Positions 26,009 to 35,829 of a stretch of 64,000 nucleotides of DNA are shown here, one piece after another. Position 1 is the first letter of the stretch. Every line of letters starts with the position of its first letter. This DNA is from Anaeromicrobium sediminis. GTDB taxonomy: Bacteria > Bacillota > Clostridia > Peptostreptococcales > Thermotaleaceae. Made by a program: the position numbers and the translations under genes. Under the pieces are notes generated by a model. That model saw only the letters and a program-made list of their open reading frames with translations. It was not told the DNA's origin and made no database searches. The DNA lies in the NCBI RefSeq assembly GCF_002270055.1, contig NZ_NIBG01000007.1, positions 124,001 through 188,000 on the forward strand. Reading direction: 5' to 3'.

Positions 26009-26081
26009 ATTAAAACTCCTTCCGTTACACATATTAAAACAATTTTAACACATTTTCTAACACCCTGCCCCTAGACAAAAA

Positions 26082-26107
26082 AATAATGGCCATACAGCCA
26101 CTATTTA
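26082..26107 (-). terminator. Intrinsic terminator after the 35-residue gene
   Basis: AATAGTGGC and GCCATTATT pair around TGTATG and are followed by TTTTTTT on the minus strand. Confidence 0.65.
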
Positions 26108-26212
26108 CCTGAATAATAAATTTGTTAAATTTGTTATCCCTACAGTTACTCCTGATAATAGGACAAAGAAAATTGATCCTACAATTAATTTTTTTACATC
26201 GCTCATAATCAT
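26105..26212 (-). CDS. Small single-span membrane peptide
   Basis: A 35-residue frame with one clear membrane segment (LIVGSIFFVLLSGVTVGITN). GAAAGGAA lies 9-11 nt upstream, a weak site, and a second Met is at residue 3. A terminator hairpin overlaps the stop codon, as for several real genes in this window. Function unknown. Confidence 0.45.
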   Translation of the reverse strand: MIMSDVKKLIVGSIFFVLLSGVTVGITNLTNLLFR

Positions 26213-26391
26213 AATGCTTTTTTCCTTTCGAATAATATTGATAATAACACTTATATTTTTAGCTTTATTGATTAATTTTATTCACCATCGCACATGGTTT
26301 TTTCTCTCTATAGTATATATACCATATATTATCCATAACAATCAACGAAAATCGTATTACAAATTAATGACTTTTTCGCCATTTTTTCTTC

Positions 26392-27522
26392 CTAGAAGAA
26401 TTTTTTCTCTATTCTATCAAAACACTCCTTTAAAGTATCTAGATTATTGCTTACACACATCCTTACAAAACCTTCTCCACAGTTTCCAAATACGTTCCCT
26501 GGTATCATTCTAATATGACATTCCTTTAAAATTTTTCTACAAAATTCAAATGATGTGAAACCTGTTTTTTTAATATTTAAAAATATATAAAAACTTCCTT
26601 CTGGTTTTTCTCCGTGGATATTTTTAATATCTCCTATTCTCTTTATAACATAATCAATTCTATCTTCATATAGTTCTTTTATATTATTCTCTATTCTGGC
26701 TTTATTCCTGAGGGCGTATATACCAGCCCTTTGCGATATACTTGACGGAGTATAACAAACTCCTTCATTTATATTTTTCATACAATTAATTATATATTCA
26801 GGTCCTATGGCATACCCTACTCTCCATCCAGTCATGGCGTAATTTTTAGAGAAGCTATTTACTACCATACTCATGTCCTCATAACCCTTTATATCTAGTA
26901 ATGAAGAGAAAGTATTATTATAGTCAAAGGCAGAATAAACTTCATCTGATATTACTAATATGTTGTGTAGTCTAGCAACTTGTAAAATGCTTTCTAATAT
27001 GTGCCTGTCATATATGGCACCTGTAGGATTATTAGGACTATTTAATAATATGGCCTTCGTCTTTTGGGTAATATTTTCTAATAATTCATTTGTATCTATA
27101 TTAAAATTATTTTCCTCATAAGTGGAAACCGAAACACATTTACCACCTACTAATTCTATTTGATCCTTGTATGCAGTAAAGGCAGGTTCAAATATAATTA
27201 CTTCATCTCCCTTATCTATAATAGCTTCTAGAGCTAAATAAAGTCCATGGCTAGCCCCTGCCGTAACCATTACATTTTCTTCCTTTGTGTTTTCATACAA
27301 TTTTACGACTTCCTTAATAAGGGCCTTGTCGCCTAAAGGATCCGTGTATTTAGTATGACCTATTCTGCCATCTAAAAAGGCCCTATCCATCACATGTTCA
27401 TCCGTTATAATATCATGCTCTCCTACACTCAAATCTATTAAATCATCATAGGTTTCATTCAGTCCATCTATTTCAGCTATTACTACTCCTTTTTTATTTA
27501 AATATCTTTTAGACAAAAACAT
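26392..27522 (-). CDS. PLP-dependent class I/II aminotransferase
   Basis: A 376-residue fold-type I aminotransferase of the PatA/AraT branch. GASHGLYLALEAI near 93, NSPNNPTGAIY near 161, VISDEVYSAFDY near 194 and NSFSKNYAMTGWRVGY with the PLP lysine near 228 are all present. It should transfer the amino group of an amino acid to 2-oxoglutarate. It lies next to, and codirectional with, a polar amino acid ABC transporter, but a terminator separates them. AAGGAGGAG precedes the ATG. Confidence 0.88.
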   Translation of the reverse strand: MFLSKRYLNKKGVVIAEIDGLNETYDDLIDLSVGEHDIITDEHVMDRAFLDGRIGHTKYTDPLGDKALIKEVVKLYENTKEENVMVTAGASHGLYLALEAIIDKGDEVIIFEPAFTAYKDQIELVGGKCVSVSTYEENNFNIDTNELLENITQKTKAILLNSPNNPTGAIYDRHILESILQVARLHNILVISDEVYSAFDYNNTFSSLLDIKGYEDMSMVVNSFSKNYAMTGWRVGYAIGPEYIINCMKNINEGVCYTPSSISQRAGIYALRNKARIENNIKELYEDRIDYVIKRIGDIKNIHGEKPEGSFYIFLNIKKTGFTSFEFCRKILKECHIRMIPGNVFGNCGEGFVRMCVSNNLDTLKECFDRIEKKFF

Positions 27523-27556
27523 AATACTCCTCCTTATAATAATGGATTTGAAAAAA

Positions 27557-27584
27557 AGTACTAGTCTATAGCCAAACTAGCACT
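27557..27584 (-). terminator. Intrinsic terminator of the amino acid ABC transporter operon
   Basis: AGTGCTAGT and ACTAGTACT pair with one mismatch and are followed by seven T, just after the ATPase stop codon. Confidence 0.8.
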
Positions 27585-27590
27585 TAATAT

Positions 27591-28313
27591 CTACAATACT
27601 TTTCTTAAAAAATCTTGTGTTCTTCCATGTTTGGGATCATTAAATAACTCTACAGGAGTTCCCTCTTCTATTATATTTCCTTCATCCATAAATATTACCC
27701 TATCTCCAACTTCCTTTGCAAATCCCATTTCATGAGTAACTACTACCATGGTCATTCCCTCTGATGCCAACTCCTTCATTACATCTAAAACTTCCCCTAC
27801 CATTTCTGGGTCTAATGCTGAAGTAGGTTCATCAAATAACATTACATCCGGTTGCATAGCTAAGGCTCTTGCTATGGCTATACGTTGCTTTTGGCCTCCA
27901 GACAATTGATTTGGATATGCATTTGCTTTATCAGAAAGACCAACTCTCTCTAATAAATCCATGGCAATTTTTGTAGCTTCCTTTTCATCTATTCCCTTTA
28001 GCTGCATAGGAGCTAAGGTAATATTTTTTAATACGGTCATATGTGGAAATAAATTAAATTGCTGAAATACCATTCCCATTTTTTGTCTAGTCTTATTTAT
28101 ATCATTTTTACTATCTGTAATAGAATCCCCTTCAAATATGATAGTTCCATCTGTAGGCTGTTCTAATAAGTTCAAACATCTTAAAAAAGTACTTTTTCCA
28201 GATCCTGATGGACCTATAACAACCACAACTTCTCCCTTTTTAATATGTTCATTAATTCCCTTTAATACATGTAATTTGCCAAATTTTTTGTGAAGGTTAG
28301 ATATGTGAATCAC
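27591..28313 (-). CDS. Polar amino acid ABC transporter ATPase
   Basis: A 240-residue GlnQ/HisP-type ATPase on the inner face of the membrane. Walker [11 protein letters not shown]-loop [14 protein letters not shown], signature [15 protein letters not shown], Walker [15 protein letters not shown] and the switch His in VTHEMGFA are complete. It energises uptake with the adjacent permease and binding protein. Its GTG start overlaps the end of the permease gene by 17 bp, so translation is coupled. Confidence 0.93.
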   Translation of the reverse strand: MIHISNLHKKFGKLHVLKGINEHIKKGEVVVVIGPSGSGKSTFLRCLNLLEQPTDGTIIFEGDSITDSKNDINKTRQKMGMVFQQFNLFPHMTVLKNITLAPMQLKGIDEKEATKIAMDLLERVGLSDKANAYPNQLSGGQKQRIAIARALAMQPDVMLFDEPTSALDPEMVGEVLDVMKELASEGMTMVVVTHEMGFAKEVGDRVIFMDEGNIIEEGTPVELFNDPKHGRTQDFLRKVL

Positions 28314-28974
28314 CGGCTCTTAACCCCCTTTCAATTTTTCCTAATAATTTAGATATGCTAAATGTAATTATAAAATATATGATTGCCGCTGGAATAAGTG
28401 GAGCAAAAGGCTGATAAGATATACCTCTTATAGTCTCTGTATTATACATTAAGTCATGAATTCCAACAACAGATACGATTGCTGATTCTTTAATTAAAAC
28501 TACAAACTCATTACCTAAGGCTGGTAATATATTTTTAAACGCCTGAGGAATTATAATATATTTCATAGCCGTAGAATGGGACATTCCTAATGATCTAGCT
28601 GCTTCCATTTGACCCTTATCTATAGACAATATACCAGCTCTAATTATTTCAGCCACATAGGCTGCACTGTTTAAAGATACTGCCACAATACCAGCAAATA
28701 CATCTGGCAATTCTACTCCTAATACTATAGGTAATCCATAATAAACCATTAATAATTGCACAAATAAAGGTGTACCCCTTACTACCTCAATATAAATTGA
28801 TGCTATTTTACTAAGTATTTCTATGTTAAAAATTTTGAATTTAGATAATTTCAGTAAAGCTAATATAACTCCTAATATAGTACCTAATATAACTCCAAAG
28901 AAAGATAAAAATAATGTTATACTAGTTCCTGAAAGATAAAACTTATAATATTTTGCTAAAAATTCTAGTTCCAA
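28297..28974 (-). CDS. Polar amino acid ABC transporter permease
   Basis: About 225 residues with five predicted membrane segments. The HisMQ-type cytoplasmic loop near 130-160 reads [23 protein letters not shown], the contact for the ATPase. [17 protein letters not shown] is the characteristic first conserved region. It likely acts as a homodimer. GGAGGTGA lies 5 nt before a TTG at 28974, so that start is preferred to the TTG at 28989. Confidence 0.92.
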   Translation of the reverse strand: MELEFLAKYYKFYLSGTSITLFLSFFGVILGTILGVILALLKLSKFKIFNIEILSKIASIYIEVVRGTPLFVQLLMVYYGLPIVLGVELPDVFAGIVAVSLNSAAYVAEIIRAGILSIDKGQMEAARSLGMSHSTAMKYIIIPQAFKNILPALGNEFVVLIKESAIVSVVGIHDLMYNTETIRGISYQPFAPLIPAAIIYFIITFSISKLLGKIERGLRAGDSHI

Positions 28975-29002
28975 AACGGTCACCTCCAAATGAAAAATTG
29001 AA

Positions 29003-29040
29003 GCATTTTGTCAGGCTATATCCTGCCAAAATGCCTTATT
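29003..29040 (-). terminator. Attenuating hairpin between binding protein and permease genes
   Basis: GCATTTTGGCAGG and CCTGACAAAATGC form a strong stem with only a weak T-tract after it (TTCAATTTTTC). It lies between the binding protein and permease. Such hairpins commonly protect the binding protein message and lower permease and ATPase synthesis. Confidence 0.6.
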
Positions 29041-29042
29041 GC

Positions 29043-29861
29043 CTATTCTCCTGATAATTCAATAGCTTCTATAATAAATTCTTTTAGCTTTCCACTTTCC
29101 TTTAATTTATCAATTGCTTTATCCATTATTTTTACTAATTCTTCATTCCCCTTATCTATGGCAATAGCTGATCCATCTTCACCATTTCCAAATTCCATAC
29201 CAGCTAAAGCTAATTTAGGATTTTGCTTGGCATATGCTTCTGCCACAAATTCTGATACTACTATGGAATCTATTTTTTTATTTTCAAGTTCTAATACTAA
29301 ATTAGTTAATTTTCCTAAAGATTTAAGCTCAATATCTTTCAATTCATTTTTAGCTAAGTCTTCTTGGATAGAAGACTTTTGTGCTCCTACCTTTGTTCCT
29401 TTAAAATCGTCTACCGTATTATACTTATCTTTATCTTCTACTCTTACTAATACCTTGTTTACACCCTTATAGTAAATTTGTGTAAAATCTACACTTTTCT
29501 TTCTCTCTTCTGTTGGAGACATACCTGCTACTATGAAATCTATTTTTCCAGCCTTTAGACCTGCTAATAATCCATCAAATTTCATGTCTTTAATCTCAAG
29601 TTCTACACCTAATTCTTCTGCCATTGCCTTTGCAATTTCAATGTCAAATCCTACAATAGTGTCTTCTCCATTTATTTCTTTATGGAATTCATAAGGTGGA
29701 TAATCAGCACTAGTCCCAAGTACTATTTTTCCTTTTTCCTTTATTAGATCTACCTTACTTACTTCCTTACTCGCTTCCTTATTTTGTCCGCATCCTGCTA
29801 AACTAAAGATCATTGTGAATACTAATAATGAAGCCATTAAAATTTTTATATACTTTTTCAT
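29043..29861 (-). CDS. Polar amino acid ABC transporter substrate-binding lipoprotein
   Basis: A 272-residue SBP_bac_3 lipoprotein with a lipobox LAGC near residue 24 and then the ligand domain. LGTSADYPPYEF is the typical first strand, GFDIEIAKAMAEELGV follows, and the ligand carboxylate-binding Arg is expected in the TEERKKSVDFT region. Ligand identity (glutamine, arginine, cystine or other) cannot be fixed. First gene of the operon, with GGGGAGG before the ATG. A possible arginine-type box lies upstream at 30040. Confidence 0.92.
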   Translation of the reverse strand: MKKYIKILMASLLVFTMIFSLAGCGQNKEASKEVSKVDLIKEKGKIVLGTSADYPPYEFHKEINGEDTIVGFDIEIAKAMAEELGVELEIKDMKFDGLLAGLKAGKIDFIVAGMSPTEERKKSVDFTQIYYKGVNKVLVRVEDKDKYNTVDDFKGTKVGAQKSSIQEDLAKNELKDIELKSLGKLTNLVLELENKKIDSIVVSEFVAEAYAKQNPKLALAGMEFGNGEDGSAIAIDKGNEELVKIMDKAIDKLKESGKLKEFIIEAIELSGE

Positions 29862-30039
29862 TTTTTATTCCTCCCCATTTATTTATGATTAAAGTAAATA
29901 TTATTTTCTCTGATGTGGATTATTATACGTAATATTTAATAATTATGCAATACCTTTTTTAAAATTTTTCCTATTTTTTTATAAAAATTCTTTTTTTATG
30001 TATAATACTCACTTTTTATGCACAAACTCATGTATATCG

Positions 30040-30053
30040 TGCATATTTATTCA
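30040..30053 (-). promoter_or_regulatory. Possible ArgR-like box upstream of the amino acid transporter
   Basis: On the minus strand TGAATAAATATGCA resembles the general ARG box pattern, a TGAAT then A/T-rich then ATTCA palindrome, with two mismatches in the right half. It lies about 180 bp before the binding protein start. The match is weak. Confidence 0.25.
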
Positions 30054-30075
30054 TTTTATACAGGATTTTATGCAT

Positions 30076-30250
30076 AAAAAATGCATACGTCGTATGCTTC
30101 GTTATGGAACCCTATGGTTCCCTTCGACGATTGCTATCGCAATCTGAACACCTTCCTTCAAATAGGCAGGGGAATACTTCCCCCACACCCCCTTGTTTTT
30201 TTACTTACCCACAGTTGTGAAAATTTAGAATTGTAGAGTAAGTAAAAAAA
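30076..30250 (-). repeat. Terminator-abutting structured repeat, copy D
   Basis: A full-length copy on the minus strand after the terminator of the chemoreceptor gene at 30273. Stem 1 is TTTTTTTACTTAC with GTAAGTAAAAAAA (13 bp). Then come GGGGAAGTATTCCCC, GATTGC-GATA-GCAATC, GGAACC-ATAG-GGTTCC and GCATAC-GAC-GTATGC followed by TTTTTT. It fills much of the 411-bp gap between the transporter and the chemoreceptor. Confidence 0.88.
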
Positions 30251-30277
30251 CTAGCTTTTAAAAGCTAGTTTTTTATA
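30243..30277 (-). terminator. Intrinsic terminator of the second chemoreceptor gene
   Basis: AAACTAGCTTTT and AAAAGCTAGTTT pair perfectly and end in a T run that leads into repeat copy D. The chemoreceptor's stop codon lies at the edge of the stem. Confidence 0.85.
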
Positions 30278-32276
30278 ATTTAAATTCATTTACTTGTTCC
30301 TTCATTTCAAGGGTCATGTCACTTAAGGTTTGTGCTGTTGCTGATACTTCTTCCATAGAAGCATTCATTTGTTGTGAAGAAGCTGCAATTTCTTCTGATG
30401 CTGCAGAAATTTCTTCTGCAATAGAAGTAGATTCTTTGACCTTTTCTAGTATAGTATTTTTTTCATCCTCTATATTACTAGTAGAAATATTTACACCTTC
30501 TATTTTAGGAATAATTTCATTTATAGCACCTATAATGTTTTTAAAGGATCCAATAACAACATCCATTACAGTTCCTTGATTTTCTAACTCACCATTCATA
30601 ATATTAGTAGTCTCTACAATCACATGAGTATCATTTGAAATATTTTCAACCAATACATTAATATTTTGAGATGAATTTTTGGTTTGTTCTGCTAGTTTTC
30701 TAATTTCTTCAGCAACAACAGCAAATCCTTTTCCTTCTTCTCCAGCCCTTGCTGCTTCAATAGCAGCATTGAGTGCCAATAGGTTTGTCTGTTCTGCAAT
30801 ATCATTAATAATATTTGTGATTTCATTTATTTGATAAATATTTTCTCCTAGTTTTGAAATCTTTTGAGCAAAATCATTGAAAGAGTTCCTCATTTCACTT
30901 ACAGAGTCTATCATTCTTTCCATGTGCCCATTATTTTTTACAGCCATGGTATTGATCTCTTTTGAATTACCATCCACATCTTTTATAGCTTGTATAATAT
31001 CATTTAATTCTTTACTGAATACATATAATGTGTTATTAATCTCTGTTAAGCTCTCTTCCTGTGAAGTTGTTCCTTGGGTGATCCCTTGAATTGAACTTGC
31101 AATATTCTCAGATGATGCTGTTATTTCTTCTGCATTAGAGGTTAATTGAGATGATATTTCCTCTGTTTTATATGCTTGTTCTTTCATACTACCTATTGTA
31201 TTTTTTAAATTCCCTACCATATGATTAAAGGTAGAAGCAAGTATTCCCAGCTCATCATTAGATTCTATAGGAATTTCTATATCTAATTGCCCCTGTCCTA
31301 TCATTTTCGCTTGATCTACAAGGGTCATGACCCTTTTTACTATACTATTTGAAATTCTATAGAATATGAAAGCCATAATAAGAAAAGCAATCAATGCAAT
31401 CATAAATATATTTATCATCATCTTTTGAATGGTTTTATGTAAATCTTCCATGGATAATCCAATATTTAAAGCCCCTATATGTACATTATTCTTATATACA
31501 GGTACGGAAATATCATAGTTATTTCCTAGTTCCTTTACATAAATATTTTCTCCTGTGTTAGCTGCTTTACTTCCTTCATCTTCTATTGTTGTATTCACTT
31601 TATCTTCTTGGCTATGGGCTATAATTTTTAAATTTTTATCAATAAGTCCTGCGTAGGCGATTCCTTCTTTTTTTGATAAATCCTCCACTAATGTTTGGGG
31701 ACTGGCCTTTTCTCTTAATTCATTAATATTATTTGCAAGAATTCCGACTTGAATCATTCCCCCATTTTTCTTTTCCACATATCCATATTTATAGTAATCA
31801 TTTGTTTCTCTACTTTTCCTTATTTTTTCCATTAATTCATTCTGTTTACCACTCAAAACAACATAAGATATATGATCAGGGCCAAAAACAGCTCCTACAC
31901 TTGTTGAAAGATTGGCATATATAATATTTCCATCTGCATCTGTAACATTGATTTCATCTACTTGAAAAGATTTTGCCATTTCTACTAAATATTCATTATT
32001 AATTTCACTAGCTTCATTGGATAGAAAATTCCCCATATTTCTTATTCTATTTTCTACATTTTCGTTAATCATATCCACAGTAACACTGCTTCTTTCCATT
32101 TCATAAGATATTTGTTTTGCTAAATCAATTCCATCAGACTTCATTTGATCCATTAGTTTATTTTTTGTAATTTGAATAGTTACAATGGATATTGATAGCA
32201 TTACTATAAATAGTAGTATCAATGGAATTGTAAGCATTTTAAATTTGATTGAAGTATTCTTTGATAGCTTACTCAT
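30273..32276 (-). CDS. Methyl-accepting chemotaxis protein
   Basis: A 667-residue receptor. A membrane segment at about 12-33, an extracellular sensor region to about 285, a second membrane segment ([17 protein letters not shown]), HAMP, and a cytoplasmic signalling domain with [20 protein letters not shown] near residue 507. Its ligand is unknown and no che genes are near. Same length as the receptor in the mobile element, but the sensor parts differ. GAGGAGGGG precedes the ATG. Confidence 0.9.
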   Translation of the reverse strand: MSKLSKNTSIKFKMLTIPLILLFIVMLSISIVTIQITKNKLMDQMKSDGIDLAKQISYEMERSSVTVDMINENVENRIRNMGNFLSNEASEINNEYLVEMAKSFQVDEINVTDADGNIIYANLSTSVGAVFGPDHISYVVLSGKQNELMEKIRKSRETNDYYKYGYVEKKNGGMIQVGILANNINELREKASPQTLVEDLSKKEGIAYAGLIDKNLKIIAHSQEDKVNTTIEDEGSKAANTGENIYVKELGNNYDISVPVYKNNVHIGALNIGLSMEDLHKTIQKMMINIFMIALIAFLIMAFIFYRISNSIVKRVMTLVDQAKMIGQGQLDIEIPIESNDELGILASTFNHMVGNLKNTIGSMKEQAYKTEEISSQLTSNAEEITASSENIASSIQGITQGTTSQEESLTEINNTLYVFSKELNDIIQAIKDVDGNSKEINTMAVKNNGHMERMIDSVSEMRNSFNDFAQKISKLGENIYQINEITNIINDIAEQTNLLALNAAIEAARAGEEGKGFAVVAEEIRKLAEQTKNSSQNINVLVENISNDTHVIVETTNIMNGELENQGTVMDVVIGSFKNIIGAINEIIPKIEGVNISTSNIEDEKNTILEKVKESTSIAEEISAASEEIAASSQQMNASMEEVSATAQTLSDMTLEMKEQVNEFKL

Positions 32277-32404
32277 TATAAATGTCCCCTCCTCTTAAAA
32301 CTTCAAATATTTCTATGGGCCATAAGGCCTATAGACATTATATATTCATTATAATTCTTCATATGTAATTATACAACATTATATCCTATAATTCCCTATA
32401 AACG

Positions 32405-32554
32405 AAAAGGTATACGACCTATGGTTCCCACAGGCGTATGCTACTGCAGTCTGAACACCTTCCTTTAAAGCGAGCAGGGGATGTTCCCCCACCCCCTTAA
32501 TTTTTTACCTATCCATAGTTTTGAAAATTTATAATTTCATAGTAAGTAAAAAAA
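32405..32554 (-). repeat. Terminator-abutting structured repeat, copy E (shortened)
   Basis: A copy of about 150 bp on the minus strand, after the terminator hairpin of the glycerophosphodiesterase gene. Stem 1 and the G-rich hairpin GGGGAACATCCCC are kept. The third hairpin is eroded (GACTGCAGTAGCATAC). The fourth and fifth are merged into GGAACCATAGGTCGTATACC. Confidence 0.8.
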
Positions 32555-34396
32555 CTCAGGAACTAAAATTAATCCCTGAGTTATACTTTCTATAATTCTT
32601 TTTAAAGATAAATTATCTTCTTTTTTTCTATCTACTACCTTTTTTATTACCTTAGGCATATCTGTAATAATATTATCCACTCCCATATTAATTAACTCCT
32701 CTGCCACTGTCTCATCATTCACTGTCCACACATGAATTTCTTTTCCAGCCATGTGAATTCTTTTAACTACCTTTTTTGTTACTACAGAAGCCTCCATGCT
32801 ATACAAATCCACATTTAATTTTTCCAAATTCCCTAAAACAAAATACATTACATATCCGGTCTTTATATTAGGATTATTTTTTTTTACTCCTTGTAACATT
32901 TCATAGTCAAAGGAGGTTATAACACATTCATTTACAAACTCTTCTTCTTCAATTAACTTTACAAGTGATTTTATTAATTTTTTTTCATGACCATTTCTCT
33001 TTACTTCTATATTTAATTTTATTTTGTCTTTACTAGCCCTTATTACATCTCTTAGAAGTGGAATTCTCTCATTCTCATATTCTTTAGAAAACCAACTTCC
33101 CACATCATAATTTTTCATCTCTTCATAGGATAAATCCCATATATTTTTATTTATTCCTACTGTTCTACTTAAGTTAGTGTCATGACTAAGTATTATTTCT
33201 CCATCCTTAGTTTCTTGTACATCTATTTCCGCAAAGCTAGCGCCTTCATCTATAGCTGCCCTTATTGCTGACAAGGTATTTTCTGGAGCAATTTTAGAAC
33301 TCCCCCTATGGGCTGTTACATGTACACTAAACAAATTATTCATATTTTCCATTAAAATAGATACTACTCCATATACAATAACTAGACTAAATATAAGAAA
33401 TGTAGTAAATATAATAAGCTTTGGTTTATTAAACTTGAAAAACTTAGATAATATATTATAGTTGAAACTATCAACCTCTACAGGAATATTATTTTCATTA
33501 ATATATGCTAAATCAAAATAAAGCCTTGTTAACATACATACATGAATAGGTGTAAATACAAATGTGGATAAAAATAATAAAAAGGCTCCCCAAAAGGTGT
33601 ATAAACCTATTATTATGGCTCCAAATATGGACTTTATTCCAAATAGATATATTATTAGAAAATAAATTAAAGCGTATGAAGCAATTATTGAACCTATAAC
33701 CATACCTACAAATATCTCAAATACTATAACTGTGCTTACTATATTCCTAAAGTTCTTTTTCACTAATTTGAAACTGATCTTTATACTATCCCAAACTTTC
33801 ATATTTTCAATAATGGTTATATGAAGAACAAACATAGATTTAATACTTATAATAAGCCCAACCACGACTAGTATTGTAAGACATATAGTTAATAGGGTAC
33901 TGTCTAATAGATAGTCCTCTATAAAGGATGGAATACTCAAATCATTTATAAAACTTGTACTAATTCCTATACCTAAAAAGGGCGTTAGCAAGAGAAAATA
34001 AATTAGTAAACATACACCTCCTAAACTAAATATCTTTGGAAACCTCTTTAATGCATTTACACTGGCTCCAATGGGGTTAATATGTTTTTTAAAATACTGT
34101 TTCTTAGATATGACTATTAAGCCTCCAATTTCAGATAATAATCCTATGCTAGATATTAAAAACATTAATAATACACATATAACTCCATAAGGACTATATA
34201 TGAATTTAATTATTTCACTATTTACTAGTACACTTATTCCCCCTTTGTTCATAAAATAATTCATCATTATTGTCATAAGAGGAATCAGTACCCCAGCTAT
34301 TATGGCTTTATTAATAGCTTCATAAGTTATATATACTTTATAGTTATCTTTAAAGTCTTTAAATGTATCTTTTGAAAATACAATCTTATCTTTCAT
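32537..34396 (-). CDS. Membrane-anchored glycerophosphodiester phosphodiesterase
   Basis: About 619 residues. The first 350 form a GPDPase_memb-type domain with about eight membrane segments. From about 357 a GDPD TIM barrel begins with TAHRGSSKIAPENTLSA, EIDVQETKDGEIILSHD and LNIEVKR, the catalytic His and metal-binding Glu and Asp set, and ends near HVWTVNDETVAEELINMGVDNIITDMP. It should hydrolyse glycerophosphodiesters or lipoteichoic-type polymers at the outer face. AGGAG precedes the ATG at 34396, preferred to 34420. The last 14 residues are encoded by the gene's own terminator and the start of repeat E. Confidence 0.88.
   Translation of the reverse strand: MKDKIVFSKDTFKDFKDNYKVYITYEAINKAIIAGVLIPLMTIMMNYFMNKGGISVLVNSEIIKFIYSPYGVICVLLMFLISSIGLLSEIGGLIVISKKQYFKKHINPIGASVNALKRFPKIFSLGGVCLLIYFLLLTPFLGIGISTSFINDLSIPSFIEDYLLDSTLLTICLTILVVVGLIISIKSMFVLHITIIENMKVWDSIKISFKLVKKNFRNIVSTVIVFEIFVGMVIGSIIASYALIYFLIIYLFGIKSIFGAIIIGLYTFWGAFLLFLSTFVFTPIHVCMLTRLYFDLAYINENNIPVEVDSFNYNILSKFFKFNKPKLIIFTTFLIFSLVIVYGVVSILMENMNNLFSVHVTAHRGSSKIAPENTLSAIRAAIDEGASFAEIDVQETKDGEIILSHDTNLSRTVGINKNIWDLSYEEMKNYDVGSWFSKEYENERIPLLRDVIRASKDKIKLNIEVKRNGHEKKLIKSLVKLIEEEEFVNECVITSFDYEMLQGVKKNNPNIKTGYVMYFVLGNLEKLNVDLYSMEASVVTKKVVKRIHMAGKEIHVWTVNDETVAEELINMGVDNIITDMPKVIKKVVDRKKEDNLSLKRIIESITQGLILVPEFFYLL
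32545..32583 (-). terminator. Terminator hairpin lying inside the end of the glycerophosphodiesterase frame
   Basis: AACTCAGG and CCTGAGTT pair and are followed by TTTTTT. The reading frame runs through both arms and stops 8 bp later inside repeat copy E. Confidence 0.7.
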
Positions 34397-34494
34397 ATAC
34401 CCATTACTCCTAATCTCCATTGTTTATGTATTATGTAATTTTTTTAGTATTGTCTTATCTATAATATTAATGTTATTCTTCATTCTATAATATA

Positions 34495-34535
34495 ACAGAA
34501 AAAGAGATGCCATAAAAGCATCTCTTTTTCTGTTA
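34495..34535. terminator. Intrinsic terminator of the CDF transporter gene
   Basis: AAAGAGATGC and GCATCTCTTT pair around CATAAAA, with T-tracts on both strands. Confidence 0.85.
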
Positions 34536-34560
34536 TATTTTTATAATACCATATGCCTTC

Positions 34561-35481
34561 TTAAACCTTTCTTCTTTTGCATTGTTTACATTCATAGGAT
34601 CCCTTATGGATACATGGATCAATATGAACTATTATTTCATTTATATTAGCAAAATTATCCTTTATATCTTTCTGGGCAATATCTCCTATCCTATGGCCTT
34701 CATACACGGTAATATTCGGATCAACACATATATTTATGTCTAGATTAGCCTTAGACCCATGCTTTCTTCCCCTAAGCTGATTTATATCTCTTACACCTTT
34801 AATTTCCTTAACCTTATCTTTTATTTGTTCTATTTCTTCTTCACCTATACTTCCGTCCATTAGTTCATGTACTGCCTGTAATAAAAGTTCAATTCCTACC
34901 TTTACAACTATTACAGATACTATTATTCCGGCCAAAGGATCTAAATAACTATACCCTAATCTTGATCCTATTATACCAATTAAGGCGGCTATGGATGAGA
35001 AGGCATCGGACCTATGATGCCAAGCATCTGACATCATGGCATTACTATTTATCTTTTTAGCAGCACTTATAGTAATTCTATATTGATATTCCTTTATTAA
35101 TACGGATATTATTGCAACTATTATAGTATAGAACTCAGGCTGAGCATAAGTTTTATGTATTATGGTATTAATACTGTGATAACCTATTTGTGCTCCTGTT
35201 GTAGCTAATACTAAAGCCAATAAAAAAGATGCTATGGATTCTGCCTTTTCATGGCCATATGGATGTTCTTCATCCCTAGGTTTAGACGAAATAAATAAAC
35301 TAATTATAATACCCATAGAAGTTATTACATCACTCAATGAGTGTAAACCATCGGCTACCATAGCGCTACTATTTCCCCAAAGTCCTCCTATAACTTTTAT
35401 AATTGTCAACAATACGTTTAAGGCAATTGTAATGGCAAGTACCTTATTTCCTAATTTTATTCTTTCCCCATCATTTAACAT
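34561..35481 (-). CDS. Cation diffusion facilitator (CDF) transporter
   Basis: A 306-residue protein with six predicted membrane segments in the first 205 residues and a cytoplasmic CDF dimerisation domain after that. The metal-site motifs HSLSDV (near 44) and DAWHHRSDA (near 152) fit the HxxxD/HxxxD pattern of Zn, Fe or Mn exporters. An unusual tail ends in the Cys- and Lys-rich ECKQCKRRKV, which could bind metal. GGGAGAG precedes the ATG. It is transcribed alone. Confidence 0.9.
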   Translation of the reverse strand: MLNDGERIKLGNKVLAITIALNVLLTIIKVIGGLWGNSSAMVADGLHSLSDVITSMGIIISLFISSKPRDEEHPYGHEKAESIASFLLALVLATTGAQIGYHSINTIIHKTYAQPEFYTIIVAIISVLIKEYQYRITISAAKKINSNAMMSDAWHHRSDAFSSIAALIGIIGSRLGYSYLDPLAGIIVSVIVVKVGIELLLQAVHELMDGSIGEEEIEQIKDKVKEIKGVRDINQLRGRKHGSKANLDINICVDPNITVYEGHRIGDIAQKDIKDNFANINEIIVHIDPCIHKGSYECKQCKRRKV

Positions 35482-35786
35482 TTTTTAATTCTCTCCCATT
35501 CTCAAATGACATAACATTATTATATTATATACTCTTACAAGTCTTTTGTATACTATTTTTTTCCATTTGATCTATTAACTTCCATTCTCAATTGATAACA
35601 ATTTGAAGATTAAAACCTTTCTCCCTATTAAAGGTATTTTACATTCCATTCATTAATACCCATAATTCAAAATAATATCTAATATTATAATTCCATTTAT
35701 TCCGTATCATATTATAGGAAATTTCCCCAATTTAACTCTGGAATCATTTCCCTATCAATTAATAATATATTTAAAAACACATTTCA
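35482..35786. other. AT-rich intergenic stretch
   Basis: About 300 bp between the CDF start and the racemase terminator. It is AT-rich with several TATAAT-like hexamers, and probably holds the CDF promoter. I see no open frame with a ribosome binding site and no structured RNA. Confidence 0.5.
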
Positions 35787-35792
35787 AAATAA

Positions 35793-35826
35793 AAGACAGT
35801 CTTCCCATTTTAGGAAGACTGTCTTA
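35793..35826 (-). terminator. Intrinsic terminator of the NhaC-peptidase-racemase operon
   Basis: AAGACAGTCTTCC and GGAAGACTGTCTT form a perfect 13-bp stem with T residues after it on the minus strand, 4 bp after the racemase stop codon. Confidence 0.9.
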
Positions 35827-35829
35827 AAC

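Noticed and set aside
3103-32554. Group IIC intron remnants, because these introns also insert after terminators
   Set aside because: Copies are only 130-175 bp, no reverse transcriptase is present, and I found neither a GUGYG-type start nor a domain V-like hairpin. The target preference is similar, but the element is not.
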